Both the position numbers and the translations under genes were made by a program. DNA of 37,863 bases, from the NCBI GenBank assembly GCA_002789015.1, contig PFSJ01000004.1, forward strand, positions 1 through 37,863, in the 5' to 3' direction. Positions 26,467 to 35,150 of this stretch are shown in pieces. Origin of the DNA: a candidate division WWE3 bacterium CG_4_9_14_0_2_um_filter_35_11. GTDB lineage: Bacteria; Patescibacteriota; WWE3; 2-01-FULL-39-13. The notes below the pieces were generated by a model. That model was not told the DNA's origin. It did not search any database and saw nothing but the letters and a program-made list of their open reading frames with translations. How positions within the stretch are numbered: position 1 is the first letter of the stretch; each line of letters opens with the position of its first letter.

Positions 26467-27888
26467 ATGACACAAAAAACAAAAATAATAGCAACTTTGG
26501 GTCCAGCATCAGAATCTGAAAAAATTTTAGAAAGCCTAATATCAGCTGGAACAAGTGTTTTTAGGTTCAATCTAAAACATAATAATCTCGAATGGCATAC
26601 TAACCTTGCACGCAGACTTAAAGCTATCGCAAAGAAATTAAATAAAAATATTGCACTTTTGGCAGATCTTCAAGGTCCAGAATTAAGAATAGGAATACTT
26701 CCAAATAACGTCGATAAAATAGTACTTTCAGAAGGCCAAGAAGTCGTTCTTTCAGAAAAAGAAGAAACACAAACGACATGGATTCCTTTTCCTAGCATTT
26801 CATCAGTCAAAAATCTTTCAACTGGTCACAGCATTTTCATAGATGATGGAAAAGTCGAACTCGAAGTAGTTTCAATAAAACCAGGAAAAATAATAACTGT
26901 TGTAAAGCAGGGTGGGGGACTCGGAAGTCAAAAATCAGTAAGTATTCCACAAGCGACAATTGATATTCCTACTTTAATGCCAAAAGATAAGGAAGATATA
27001 AAATTTGCCATTAAAGAAGACTTTGAATTCATAGCACTATCATTCGTAAGGGACGGGACAGATATTGCGACGTTAAGATCGTTTATCAAAAAGTATGGTG
27101 GAAACCAAGCAATTATCGCAAAAATCGAGACATTAAAATCAATTGAAAACATGGATGAAATTGTAAAAGAATCAGATGGAATAATGGTCGCACGTGGAGA
27201 CCTAGGCGTTGAAGTTCCAATCGAAAAAGTTCCAAGAATTCAGAAAGAATTGATTCTTGCATCACGAACACATTTCAAACCAGTTATTGTCGCAACGCAA
27301 ATGTTACTTAGTATGGTGAATAATCCAACTCCTTCAAGGGCAGAAGTTGCAGACATCGCTAATTCAGTCTTCGATAAAACAGATGCTTTAATGCTTTCAG
27401 AGGAAACCGCGATGGGACTTCATCCTGTCAAAGCTGTGAATACGATGTCTAAAATTGCTAGATACAATGAAATGCACGAATTTGTTGATGACCTTATTTT
27501 GAAACCAACTAGTTTTGAAGAAATTGTTATTTCAGCATCAATAAAATTCAGCAGACAAACTCCAGACGGCGAAGAAAATATAAAAGGTTACATTATATTT
27601 ACAGAATCTGGAAAGTCGGCACGTGTGTTATCAAGATTCAGGCCACCACTACCAATTTATGCGTTTTCGTCACATCCAAGCGTTATAAGAAAATTAGCAT
27701 TATCATATGGAGTCGTCGCAAATCATATGACACTTCACAAAAACCCAGTTAACAATATAAAACAAGCGTTAAAGATTTTGCAAAAAAACAAATCAATTAA
27801 CAAGGGTGATAAATTAATTTCGATATTTGGAAACAATGTCGGAGTTCCAGAAGCCAACAACACAATAAGCATCGTTTCTGCTACATAA
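26467..27888 (+). CDS. pyk: Pyruvate kinase
   Basis: 473 aa. KIIATLGPAS at the N-terminus; RFNLKHNN where most enzymes have RLNFSHG (Arg, Asn and His kept, Ser replaced by Lys); ADLQGPELRIG; IAKIET (active-site Lys region); VARGDLGVEVP; PVIVATQMLLSM; RAEVADIANSVFDKTDALMLSEETAMG. C-terminal domain about 345-473. It makes ATP and pyruvate from phosphoenolpyruvate and ADP. It starts 3 bases after the TraG-like ATPase gene and ends 7 bases from the stop of the convergent Xer gene, with no terminator between. Confidence 0.93.
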   Translation: MTQKTKIIATLGPASESEKILESLISAGTSVFRFNLKHNNLEWHTNLARRLKAIAKKLNKNIALLADLQGPELRIGILPNNVDKIVLSEGQEVVLSEKEETQTTWIPFPSISSVKNLSTGHSIFIDDGKVELEVVSIKPGKIITVVKQGGGLGSQKSVSIPQATIDIPTLMPKDKEDIKFAIKEDFEFIALSFVRDGTDIATLRSFIKKYGGNQAIIAKIETLKSIENMDEIVKESDGIMVARGDLGVEVPIEKVPRIQKELILASRTHFKPVIVATQMLLSMVNNPTPSRAEVADIANSVFDKTDALMLSEETAMGLHPVKAVNTMSKIARYNEMHEFVDDLILKPTSFEEIVISASIKFSRQTPDGEENIKGYIIFTESGKSARVLSRFRPPLPIYAFSSHPSVIRKLALSYGVVANHMTLHKNPVNNIKQALKILQKNKSINKGDKLISIFGNNVGVPEANNTISIVSAT

Positions 27889-27895
27889 CACTATT

Positions 27896-28921
27896 TTATC
27901 GTTCTCGTGAATGGAATTTTTCGTGAATCTCTTTTAGATGTCTATTTGTAACATGAGTATAAATTTGTGTTGTCGAAACATCTGAATGTCCAAGGAGTTC
28001 CTGAACAGAACGCAAATCAGCACCAGACATAAGTAAATCAGTTGCGAATGAATGCCTTAAAACATGTGGCGTAACATCAACTGATAATCCAGCCATCCTC
28101 GCATATTTTTTAACCATACGCTGAATCGAACGCGGAGTTAATCTTAGTGACTCACCATCACGATCATTGTCATCCATAAGTTTTCCACTGTATCTTACAA
28201 ACAAGGGTTTATATGGATCTTTTCTAGTGAAAATGTATTGTTTTAACCATTTTGACGCAGATTCAGACAAGTAAACAGTTCTTAACTTGCGACCTTTTCC
28301 TACTATCGCAAACTCTCTCTTATCAATAATTTGAGGCGAAAGATTATCGCGATTAAGCCCAGATAGCTCACTAATTCGCATGCCAGTACTAAAAAGTAGC
28401 TCGAGGATTGCACGATCTCTAACACCGCTTTTTTTACTTAAATCCTGAACTCGAACAAGATCCTCAATTTGGCTTTCATTTAAAAACTTTGGAACTCTTG
28501 GCTCCGTTTTTCCTAATGTAATTTTATCTGGAGCTAAAACAGAATTAAATCCGCGTTCAACAATTAAATATCTCAAGAAGGAACGTAATGCAGTTAAATA
28601 TCTATTTTGAGTATTAAAACGAATAGGTTTATTACTTTTTCCGCTAATTTTTCTATTAAGATATAACCTAAAATCACGAACTACATCTTGAGAGATTTCT
28701 TTATAACTTACGACGTCTGATTTTGAGGAACCATGAACCCAGGTTGCAAATTCTTTAAGATAAAAATGATACATCTTAATCGTTCCTTGAGATAAATTTT
28801 TTTCAACTTCACAATATTGCAAAAAATCGCTTACAAGACGTTCAACGGAAATGGAAGACTTTGAGGTTGTTTTTGATTCTGACAATGTGCTTATCGCACT
28901 GTCATTTAAGTTTGTCGGCAT
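27896..28921 (-). CDS. Xer-type tyrosine recombinase
   Basis: 341 aa from ATG 28921 (MPTNLNDSA). N-terminal SAM-like domain from about 25 (LVSDFLQYCEVEKNLSQGTIKMY). Catalytic set complete: Arg in STGMRISEL, Lys in GKGRKLR, His-x-x-Arg in HVLRHSF, His in LLGHSDVSTTQIY, Tyr in IYTHV. XerC/XerD-type enzymes resolve chromosome dimers at dif, and related enzymes move elements; which role applies is not shown. A 45-residue extension precedes the usual start of the domain. A 28-bp palindrome with 11-6-11 geometry lies 332 bases upstream. It converges with pyk. Confidence 0.92.
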   Translation of the reverse strand: MPTNLNDSAISTLSESKTTSKSSISVERLVSDFLQYCEVEKNLSQGTIKMYHFYLKEFATWVHGSSKSDVVSYKEISQDVVRDFRLYLNRKISGKSNKPIRFNTQNRYLTALRSFLRYLIVERGFNSVLAPDKITLGKTEPRVPKFLNESQIEDLVRVQDLSKKSGVRDRAILELLFSTGMRISELSGLNRDNLSPQIIDKREFAIVGKGRKLRTVYLSESASKWLKQYIFTRKDPYKPLFVRYSGKLMDDNDRDGESLRLTPRSIQRMVKKYARMAGLSVDVTPHVLRHSFATDLLMSGADLRSVQELLGHSDVSTTQIYTHVTNRHLKEIHEKFHSRER

Positions 28922-28928
28922 TAACAAT

Positions 28929-28957
28929 AAAGTACGACGTCTCACAACTAACGTCAA
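28929..28957 (-). promoter_or_regulatory. Promoter of the Xer recombinase
   Basis: TTGACG (28952-28957), 17-base spacer, weak TACTTT (28929-28934), 7 bases to ATG 28921. Supports that start over an upstream TTG, which would lie within the -35. Confidence 0.5.
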
Positions 28958-29252
28958 TAGGATTTAGGGCCCCACTTTTAATATCCGAGGCCTTATAAGG
29001 CGTTCTAACGCCTCGCAATATACAGGTGGAGACTGATAAATCGACATGAGAAGTAAACCACTAAACTGACATGACAATTCGGAATTCTCGGAAAAAATCG
29101 TCATATATAAACATAAAACAAATAAATATACGAAATACTAAGAAGGGAAGTAAAAAACAAAAAAATAAATAAGGGATTAATAAAGAATAATTGCGGCCAC
29201 AGCTATACAAATTTTAAATACATCAAATAGGGAATAATAACCAACACCCTAC

Positions 29253-29280
29253 ACGTCGTAAAATATACCTTTTACGACGT
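29253..29280. other. Candidate Xer (dif-like) recombination site
   Basis: Arms ACGTCGTAAAA (29253-29263) and TTTTACGACGT (29270-29280) are exact reverse complements around a 6-base centre (TATACC). Two 11-bp binding arms around a 6-bp centre is the layout of Xer sites such as dif. A Xer-type gene lies close by. No T-run follows, so it is not an obvious terminator. Confidence 0.5.
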
Positions 29281-29451
29281 CACGTGCAGGAGCTACAGCG
29301 AGTGTCACAATTAAGGATAAGATAGAAAAATAGGGAAACCAACATTAATTACGAGTGAATTACGGCCGAATTTCCTATTTATATCCCCCAATTATTTTAT
29401 ATTCCATGGAAAATAGAACTTAATTAAATACCAAATTAGGATGTACTCGAC

Positions 29452-29460
29452 TTATCCACA
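29452..29460 (+). other. Single DnaA box
   Basis: TTATCCACA, identical to the strong E. coli consensus. I see only one in this gap, so it is not enough to call an origin. Confidence 0.4.
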
Positions 29461-29652
29461 AGCAAGACACCAGACCGATATCGCTATCACTACAACATAT
29501 AACTTGACAAACCATGACAAACTGACCGATAGTATTCATGGCTAGGATACGCCTTTCGGGTCACGCGGATACGTCGCAAAATGATATGACGAAACACCCT
29601 ATAGTTTTTTGGCGAACTTCCCTATTTCTTCTATCAAAACTTAGAATTTGCT

Positions 29653-30459
29653 TTAAAGAAAATTTGTAATTAGATATAGAAAACTCAATATTAATAAGCT
29701 ATCAAGAAGCAACCGATTCGATATTCTATGTATTAAATAATTATTAATTAAGTTAGAGGTCACAAACAGGGCCCCAGCGGAAAGCATGCCCCGAGCAAAA
29801 TCCTCAAGCGGATAGAAAACTAGTATTATCGATACCTCAGACAAAAATACATAAGCAAAAACGCTCAACCTTACAATTGTTATTAGCTTGCTCTCCGGAC
29901 TATTCAGCGCCCCTTCCATCATATAAAACCAACGTATAGACCTAAAAAGTAAATAATAAAAGGCAAGGAAAAAAGCTGATTGAATAACTAAACTAACGAC
30001 CGGGTATTCAACATAAGGAGAAAACTTATAAATAATAATTGAAGAGAAAAAGACAGTCATTAACTGATACGCATAAACAACGGATTTTGCTGGTTGTAAA
30101 AGAGGAATGGTCTCCTCGCTTGACTCGGAAACTATGTAAATGTTAATTGATAAAAGCAAAAGATAAAGCCCAAAAGAAGAAGCAAAGATATATGCGAGCT
30201 TTGGGTAAACGCTAAGAGTAGGAAAAGCATCCAAAACAAGCATCGCTGAAAACGCACAAAGCGAAACAAACATCACTTTAAAAAACACCCCTCGCCTATT
30301 CTTAAAAATCTTGCGAAACGAATAAATCAAGATACCAATAAATCCAAATACAAAGAATGAAACAATATATGAGTTTTTTTGCAAACCAAAAGAATACAAT
30401 AAAATATTAAATATAAAATAAAGAAAGGAAATTATAAGAAAGTAAATCTTTTTGCTCAT
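29653..30459 (-). CDS. Polytopic membrane protein of unknown function
   Basis: 268 aa with about eight hydrophobic helices spread through the protein (for example LIISFLYFIFNILLYSF, VSFFVFGFIGILIYS, MLSAGALFVTSNLI). Basic residues follow the second helix (FRKIFKNRRG). No motif recognised. It starts 2 bases after the ruvC stop, so it is the last gene of the yebC-ruvC unit. No terminator is visible behind it before the gene-free region. Confidence 0.75.
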   Translation of the reverse strand: MSKKIYFLIISFLYFIFNILLYSFGLQKNSYIVSFFVFGFIGILIYSFRKIFKNRRGVFFKVMFVSLCAFSAMLVLDAFPTLSVYPKLAYIFASSFGLYLLLLSINIYIVSESSEETIPLLQPAKSVVYAYQLMTVFFSSIIIYKFSPYVEYPVVSLVIQSAFFLAFYYLLFRSIRWFYMMEGALNSPESKLITIVRLSVFAYVFLSEVSIILVFYPLEDFARGMLSAGALFVTSNLINNYLIHRISNRLLLDSLLILSFLYLITNFL

Positions 30460-30461
30460 TT

Positions 30462-30938
30462 TTAGCTAACTTTTATCTGATGACAAATCGCCATTGCTAA
30501 TGCATCTGAAGCATCAATGCCTTTTTTCTTTAGAATATCTTCTCCAAGATATTCGGCAACTTTTTCTCTAACAGCTTCTTTTTCTGATCTTCCATAGCCA
30601 GTTAAAACCATTTTCGCTTCTAACGCCGTATATTCGAAAACGGGAAGCTTGAACTTTCCAGCGACTAAAATATGAATTCCCCTTGCTTGACCAACTGTTA
30701 ATGCAGTTTTGACATTCGTATTAAAAAATAATCTTTCAATAACAAGGATATCAGGAGAATGTTTCTTCACAAGTTCAACTGAACTATTATAAATTTTTAA
30801 AAGTCTCTCTGACATTAAATTATCTTTTGAAGTTACGATTCTTCCATAATCTAATAATTTCATAGAAGCTGAAGTCGACACCTCAATAACTCCATAACCA
30901 GTCTTTGCGGTACCAGGATCAATCCCCATAATTATCAT
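30462..30938 (-). CDS. ruvC: Holliday junction resolvase RuvC
   Basis: 158 aa. [16 protein letters not shown] carries the first catalytic Asp; [24 protein letters not shown] the Glu; [16 protein letters not shown] the last acidic pair. Cuts four-way junctions as a dimer during recombination repair. The start overlaps the yebC stop by 4 bases. ruvA and ruvB are not in this window, although yebC-ruvC adjacency is common in bacteria. Confidence 0.94.
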   Translation of the reverse strand: MIIMGIDPGTAKTGYGVIEVSTSASMKLLDYGRIVTSKDNLMSERLLKIYNSSVELVKKHSPDILVIERLFFNTNVKTALTVGQARGIHILVAGKFKLPVFEYTALEAKMVLTGYGRSEKEAVREKVAEYLGEDILKKKGIDASDALAMAICHQIKVS

Positions 30939-31468
30939 AATAGATCTGCGTTTGTATAGATGTTCACTACGTCGTCAAGAGATTCCAGTTCTTCATATAA
31001 ACTCTCGAATCTCCCACGCCCTTCGCCAGATAAAGGAATTGTAAAAGTCGGATCCATACTCGAATCAAAAACATATGTAACAGAACCAGCCTCTGCTAAA
31101 GATCCGCCAAATTTGTTAAATAAGCTTCTAATTTCTGAAACAGTCCGGTTTTTATTATCGGTCAAACATTTAATCAACACAGCAACGCCAGAAGGTCCAT
31201 ATCCTTCATAAATGGCTTCTAATACCACTTGTCCATCTAGCTTGCCTACACCACGAGCAATTGCCCTCTCAACATTAGCTTTTGGCATGTTGCCTGCCTT
31301 AGCTTTATCAACCGCTGCTCTTAATGCTGGATTTGCTGAAACATCTTCGCCACCATTTCTTGCGGCAATTGTTATATCTTTTGCAAGACGAGTAAAAACT
31401 TGAGATCTCTTACTATCCTCAACACCCTTTTTTCGTTTTATGGTTGACCATTTTGAATGACCTGACAT
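30935..31468 (-). CDS. yebC: YebC/PmpR family protein, shortened
   Basis: 177 aa against about 240-250 in most bacteria. Domain 1 is intact: [45 protein letters not shown], then [16 protein letters not shown] and [19 protein letters not shown]. After GSVTYVFD the sequence passes almost directly to [34 protein letters not shown], which matches the last part of normal YebC. About 65 residues of the intervening domain are missing. The family acts as transcription or translation factors, some helping ribosomes at proline stretches. It has an extended -10 and predicted leaderless start, and is coupled to ruvC. Confidence 0.92.
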   Translation of the reverse strand: MSGHSKWSTIKRKKGVEDSKRSQVFTRLAKDITIAARNGGEDVSANPALRAAVDKAKAGNMPKANVERAIARGVGKLDGQVVLEAIYEGYGPSGVAVLIKCLTDNKNRTVSEIRSLFNKFGGSLAEAGSVTYVFDSSMDPTFTIPLSGEGRGRFESLYEELESLDDVVNIYTNADLL

Positions 31469-31474
31469 GGAAAT

Positions 31475-31483
31475 ATCTTATCA
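31475..31483 (-). promoter_or_regulatory. Extended -10 promoter of yebC
   Basis: TGA-TAAGAT (hexamer 31475-31480), 6 bases before ATG 31468. Predicts a leaderless yebC-ruvC mRNA. Confidence 0.55.
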
Positions 31484-31489
31484 CTAATA

Positions 31490-32560
31490 TTAATATCCTG
31501 TAAGAACCACGGATACACTTGTCCTGAAAACTTGAGGATTGATACCAGACTCTCTTTTAATATCGTCAACCAAAACAATATGTTTAATGTTAAATGTTTT
31601 AGCAATTTTATTAACTAAAGGCGAATCCACCTTATCTGTAATTATTGTATTTTCATCAAAATCAACAAAGGAATTTTGAGTGTCCAAAACTGATCCACCA
31701 ATGTTTTTTATTACGCGTGAACCCCATCCTGCAAGACCAGGGATTTTTGGATCTTTTGAGGCATTTGAAATAAACACCTTTATTGTCTCTCTTTGAACAG
31801 AAGAAAAATCCATTTTACTTTGCCATAACGAATCCCAGTTTTGGGAATCTAATACTTGATATACATTCAACTCAAATACTGATCCAGACTGCTCTGATGT
31901 ATTTTTTATAAAATCCAAAATCGAAAAGATATCAATGATTGTTATGTTAGTTATGGCAAGTGATCTAAACTTCGTAATTAAGCTCGGAAGTTTAAGATAA
32001 TTTTTAATTCTTAAAGCTACTGATAAATCATTAGCATCAATTCCGCCAACAATTCCAGATAGCTCGTCAAATCCAGCATTATCCAAAGCGACATACCCAT
32101 CGATGTTAATAGCCAGATTTTTTAAAATAGTTTGAGAAATAAGATAAAATCCACGTTCCTGATTACTATTTCCCACTTTATATACGTCTGACAACATCCC
32201 TTTTCCATAATTCAAACCGTATTCAATATCAACATCAACAGGAATCTTGTACAAATCGTACCTTTTCGATTCATTATTCATATGCAAAATAGTCAAAGCA
32301 TTAATGCTTGAGCTTTTATCATTTTTGTCATCAAGTTTAACCAACAATATATTCGTGAAATCTTCTTGCCAAACCGCACTACCGTCAACATTCAAAACTC
32401 CAGACGCATTAGAAAAAGGTGCGTTTAAAAATTTATAAAATGAAAATCCGAGTAAGACAAATACAGAAACTACAACAGAAACAAGTCCAAACCCAAACAG
32501 TTTGACCTTTCTGCTAAATGCTGAACTGCTTCTTCTTTTGTATTTTTTTCTTCTTCGCAT
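31490..32560 (-). CDS. Degenerate LCP protein with LytR_C domain
   Basis: 356 aa. Basic N-terminus (RRRKKYKRRSS), one membrane helix (about 21-46), then an extracellular region. About 65-230 follows the outline of LytR-CpsA-Psr proteins (FTNILLVKLDD, INALTILHMNNESKRYDLYKIPVDVDIEYG, IDGYVALDNAGFDELSGIVGGID). The usual ADT and SIPRD motifs, with their Arg/Asp ligands for the polyprenyl pyrophosphate substrate, are lost. A C-terminal LytR_C domain (about 255-350) begins ETIKVFISNASKDPKIPGLAG. LCP enzymes attach polymers to peptidoglycan; this copy may be a binding or structural protein. Confidence 0.75.
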   Translation of the reverse strand: MRRRKKYKRRSSSAFSRKVKLFGFGLVSVVVSVFVLLGFSFYKFLNAPFSNASGVLNVDGSAVWQEDFTNILLVKLDDKNDKSSSINALTILHMNNESKRYDLYKIPVDVDIEYGLNYGKGMLSDVYKVGNSNQERGFYLISQTILKNLAINIDGYVALDNAGFDELSGIVGGIDANDLSVALRIKNYLKLPSLITKFRSLAITNITIIDIFSILDFIKNTSEQSGSVFELNVYQVLDSQNWDSLWQSKMDFSSVQRETIKVFISNASKDPKIPGLAGWGSRVIKNIGGSVLDTQNSFVDFDENTIITDKVDSPLVNKIAKTFNIKHIVLVDDIKRESGINPQVFRTSVSVVLTGY

Positions 32561-32637
32561 CAGGATTATGGTTCCCTGCCCTGATACTAATAGCCATACT
32601 ACTTAACAATTTACATTATTGCAACGGTGATATCTTT

Positions 32638-34344
32638 TTACCCATTCTTTTCAATAGATGGATGTTCATGCCCTAAAGACCTTCTTTTACCTAAATGTTT
32701 TATATGATTTTCCCTTTCAGTGTCGAATTTCGATTTATCGAATTTATGCTTTTCCACAAGCCCAGAAGCATAGGTTCCGCCCAAAAAATGTGGCATAACG
32801 ACATATGATGCTCCATGCTCATAAAATCTATATGCATCGTCAATACTATGGGAAATGACCATAATAATTGCAATATCATTTACTGAACGAACCTTATCTA
32901 CTAAAGAAATCGTAACCTCATAATCAGGAATGGTTGAAATCACCATCTTTATTTCCTTTAAAGAAAGTTCGTCAAGAAACTCATTGTCAGAGGCATCTCC
33001 ATATTTACAATTCACACCCGACGATTCAAGGTCATTGATTACATCAGGGTCGTAATCAATTATTAAATACTTCGCTCCTATTTTTCTAAATACGCCAAGA
33101 AAATCAAAGCCAATTCTGTTATATCCAAATAAGATAGAATCGTAGATTTCATCTTGCGTATTTATTTTGATTTTAACCTTTCGTTCAAACACATTTAAAT
33201 ATTTTGAAAACAGTTTATATAACGTGTTTGAGTACATAATCATATAAGAAGACCCAGCAATAGTTACTAATCCAACAACAGTCACAAGAGACACAACCTT
33301 TTCACTTAAATGTCCCAATTTGTATCCAAGCGCTATCAATATCAACGAAAATTCACTAATTTGAGCAACTGTAAGACCTGCCATAAATCCTGTTTTCTTA
33401 TTAAATCTTAGAAAGCCCATTAAGCTCATAACAATCAACGGATTTCCTATTAGAACAAAAAGTGAAAATATAATTGCAGGAATCGCAATTTCAGAAATAT
33501 TTCCGATCATCAATCTTGACCCAAGCAGAACAAAAAATAGAATCAAAAAGAAATCTCGAAGAGGCCGCATCTTTGAACTAATCTCATAATGATAAGGAAA
33601 CAAAGACAACGTAACCCCAGCAACTAATGCACCAATTTCGATTGAAAGCCCTAATGCGTGAAAAAACGCTGCTAAACCCAAGCCCCAACCGATTGAAAAT
33701 AAAAACAGAAATTCCTGCGAAACTGCAAAAAAGCCTGAAAGTTTTGGTAACAAAAACTTAATTACAAGATACAATATAATAACAAGGGTTGCGCTTTTCC
33801 ATGCGAGCTGAAATGAAATATCTAAAAAGCTATTCCCAAGAGCCGAAGCTGAAACAATTACCAAAAAGATAGTCGCCAAAATGTCTTGGACTAATAAAAA
33901 GCCAACAGATATTTTTCCATATAATGAGTCTAAATCACCCTTATCAGTAAGCAATTTCAGTATTATTATGGTACTACTAAACGTAAGTGCAACAGCAATA
34001 TACAGAGATTCAATAAGACTAAAACCTAACAAAGATGCGACCATATATCCAACAATACAAGTAAAAAGCACCTGTCCAAGCCCTGTTATTACCGCTACTT
34101 TTCCGACTTCGCGAATAACCTTGGGACTTAAATTTAAACCAACGATAAAAAGTAAAAGTGCAACACCAAATTGAGAGAATATTTCGAATGACTCAGCCGA
34201 CTGCATTAAGCCAAATACAGCTGGACCAACAATAACACCAGTAAGGATATACCCAATAAGCATGGGTTGTTTGAGGACCTTCATTAAAGCGGAAATTACG
34301 GTAGCAATGACAATAACAATGCTTATTTCTGTGAAAATATCCAT
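32638..34344 (-). CDS. KefB-type cation:proton antiporter with RCK (TrkA-N) domain
   Basis: 568 aa. About 12 membrane helices to residue 385: LKQPMLIGYILTGVIVGP, FGVALLLFIVGLNLSP, ALTFSSTIIILKLL and EIGALVAGVTLS are typical of the CPA2 family. A cytosolic Rossmann-type RCK domain from about 405 (SILFGYNRIGFDF, YLIIDYDPDVINDLESSG, KYGDASDNEFLDEL) would bind a nucleotide; its glycine loop GYNRIG departs from GxGxxG. Probably exports K+ or Na+ in exchange for H+. Shine-Dalgarno-like AAGGAT precedes ATG 34344. Starts 17 bases after the RluD-like gene. Confidence 0.9.
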   Translation of the reverse strand: MDIFTEISIVIVIATVISALMKVLKQPMLIGYILTGVIVGPAVFGLMQSAESFEIFSQFGVALLLFIVGLNLSPKVIREVGKVAVITGLGQVLFTCIVGYMVASLLGFSLIESLYIAVALTFSSTIIILKLLTDKGDLDSLYGKISVGFLLVQDILATIFLVIVSASALGNSFLDISFQLAWKSATLVIILYLVIKFLLPKLSGFFAVSQEFLFLFSIGWGLGLAAFFHALGLSIEIGALVAGVTLSLFPYHYEISSKMRPLRDFFLILFFVLLGSRLMIGNISEIAIPAIIFSLFVLIGNPLIVMSLMGFLRFNKKTGFMAGLTVAQISEFSLILIALGYKLGHLSEKVVSLVTVVGLVTIAGSSYMIMYSNTLYKLFSKYLNVFERKVKIKINTQDEIYDSILFGYNRIGFDFLGVFRKIGAKYLIIDYDPDVINDLESSGVNCKYGDASDNEFLDELSLKEIKMVISTIPDYEVTISLVDKVRSVNDIAIIMVISHSIDDAYRFYEHGASYVVMPHFLGGTYASGLVEKHKFDKSKFDTERENHIKHLGKRRSLGHEHPSIEKNG

Positions 34345-34361
34345 GGCAGGATCCTTATATT

Positions 34362-35150
34362 TTAATTACTCAAATAGTCTAACATAACAGTTAGATCTTC
34401 CGGCAATTTTGATTCTAATTTCAACACTTCCCCACTAACCGGATGTTTAAATTCTATCTTACTTGCATGTAAAAATTGTCTTGTAAACATATGCCTGTCC
34501 CTTTTACTACGAGTTCTGCCGGAATATAAAAAATCACCAACGACCGCATTTCCTAATGCTGTAAGATGAACCCTAATCTGATGTGTTCTTCCAGTTCGCG
34601 GATAGCACTCAAGCAAAGAAAAATCACCATCATTCTTCGACTTTATTATTTTCATTAATTTTATTTTAGTAACCGCAGGTTTACCAGATTCGACAACTGC
34701 AAATCTTTGCCTGTTTTTAGGATTTCTTGCAATTGGAGCATCTATCTCCAAACTTTCGCCTTCTTTAAAATCATCAATCAAACCATAAACTAAAGTTGTA
34801 TAAACCTTATGAACCTCTCGTGATTTAAATTGATCCTGGAGATTTTCAAACGCAACTCTATTTTTCGCGACGATTATAATTCCTGAAGTATCTTTATCTA
34901 ATCTGTGCACAATCCCAGATCTATCTTTAAATTCAGAATATTCCGTATCATCATCTTCTAATAAATCCGAAATCGCAATCAAATCTTGTAATGTAACATT
35001 GTCTTTTTGAGTTTCTGCTGCGTTTATAACAAGACCTGTAGGCTTATCAAGAACTACAAGATCATCGTCCTCAAAAATGACACGAATGTCTTTAAGTAGT
35101 CCTAAATCTAAATTATCCTTCTGATTATTATTTTGCAAGTTTACTTTCAC
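34362..35150 (-). CDS. RluA/RluD-family pseudouridine synthase
   Basis: 262 aa with a GTG start at 35150, overlapping the upstream gene by 23 bases. Catalytic motif HRLDKDTSGIIIVAKN (Asp in RLD, about residue 84-90), FEDDDLVVLDKPTGLVIN at the N-terminus, PRTGRTHQIRVHL near 190, and ARNPKNRQRF. It isomerises uridine to pseudouridine in rRNA. The N-terminal S4 RNA-binding domain common in RluD is absent. Exact position modified cannot be told. Confidence 0.9.
   Translation of the reverse strand: MKVNLQNNNQKDNLDLGLLKDIRVIFEDDDLVVLDKPTGLVINAAETQKDNVTLQDLIAISDLLEDDDTEYSEFKDRSGIVHRLDKDTSGIIIVAKNRVAFENLQDQFKSREVHKVYTTLVYGLIDDFKEGESLEIDAPIARNPKNRQRFAVVESGKPAVTKIKLMKIIKSKNDGDFSLLECYPRTGRTHQIRVHLTALGNAVVGDFLYSGRTRSKRDRHMFTRQFLHASKIEFKHPVSGEVLKLESKLPEDLTVMLDYLSN

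Larger units (their letters stand above)
28958..29652. other. Gene-free region between the Xer gene and a membrane protein gene
   Basis: 695 bases with no credible coding frame, unusual in a window where most gaps are under 50 bases. It holds palindromes at 28990-29001 (GCCTTATAAGGC) and 28998-29013 (AGGCGTT/AACGCCT), a dif-like 28-mer at 29253-29280, four copies of AAATAGG(G)AA in both orientations (29225, 29328, 29372, 29618) and one perfect DnaA box TTATCCACA (29452-29460). No tRNA, RNase P, tmRNA or SRP signature was seen. Candidate roles: replication terminus/dif region, origin-like region, or an unrecognised RNA. Confidence 0.6.

Noticed and set aside
27896-28921. Xer gene as integrase of the cassette array or an integron
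   Set aside because: It is about 22 kb from the array in a housekeeping context, and the dif-like palindrome shares no clear similarity with the cupredoxin-end repeats.
29452-29460. Replication origin call
   Set aside because: Only one DnaA box, no dnaA or dnaN nearby, and flanking gene blocks converge instead of diverging.
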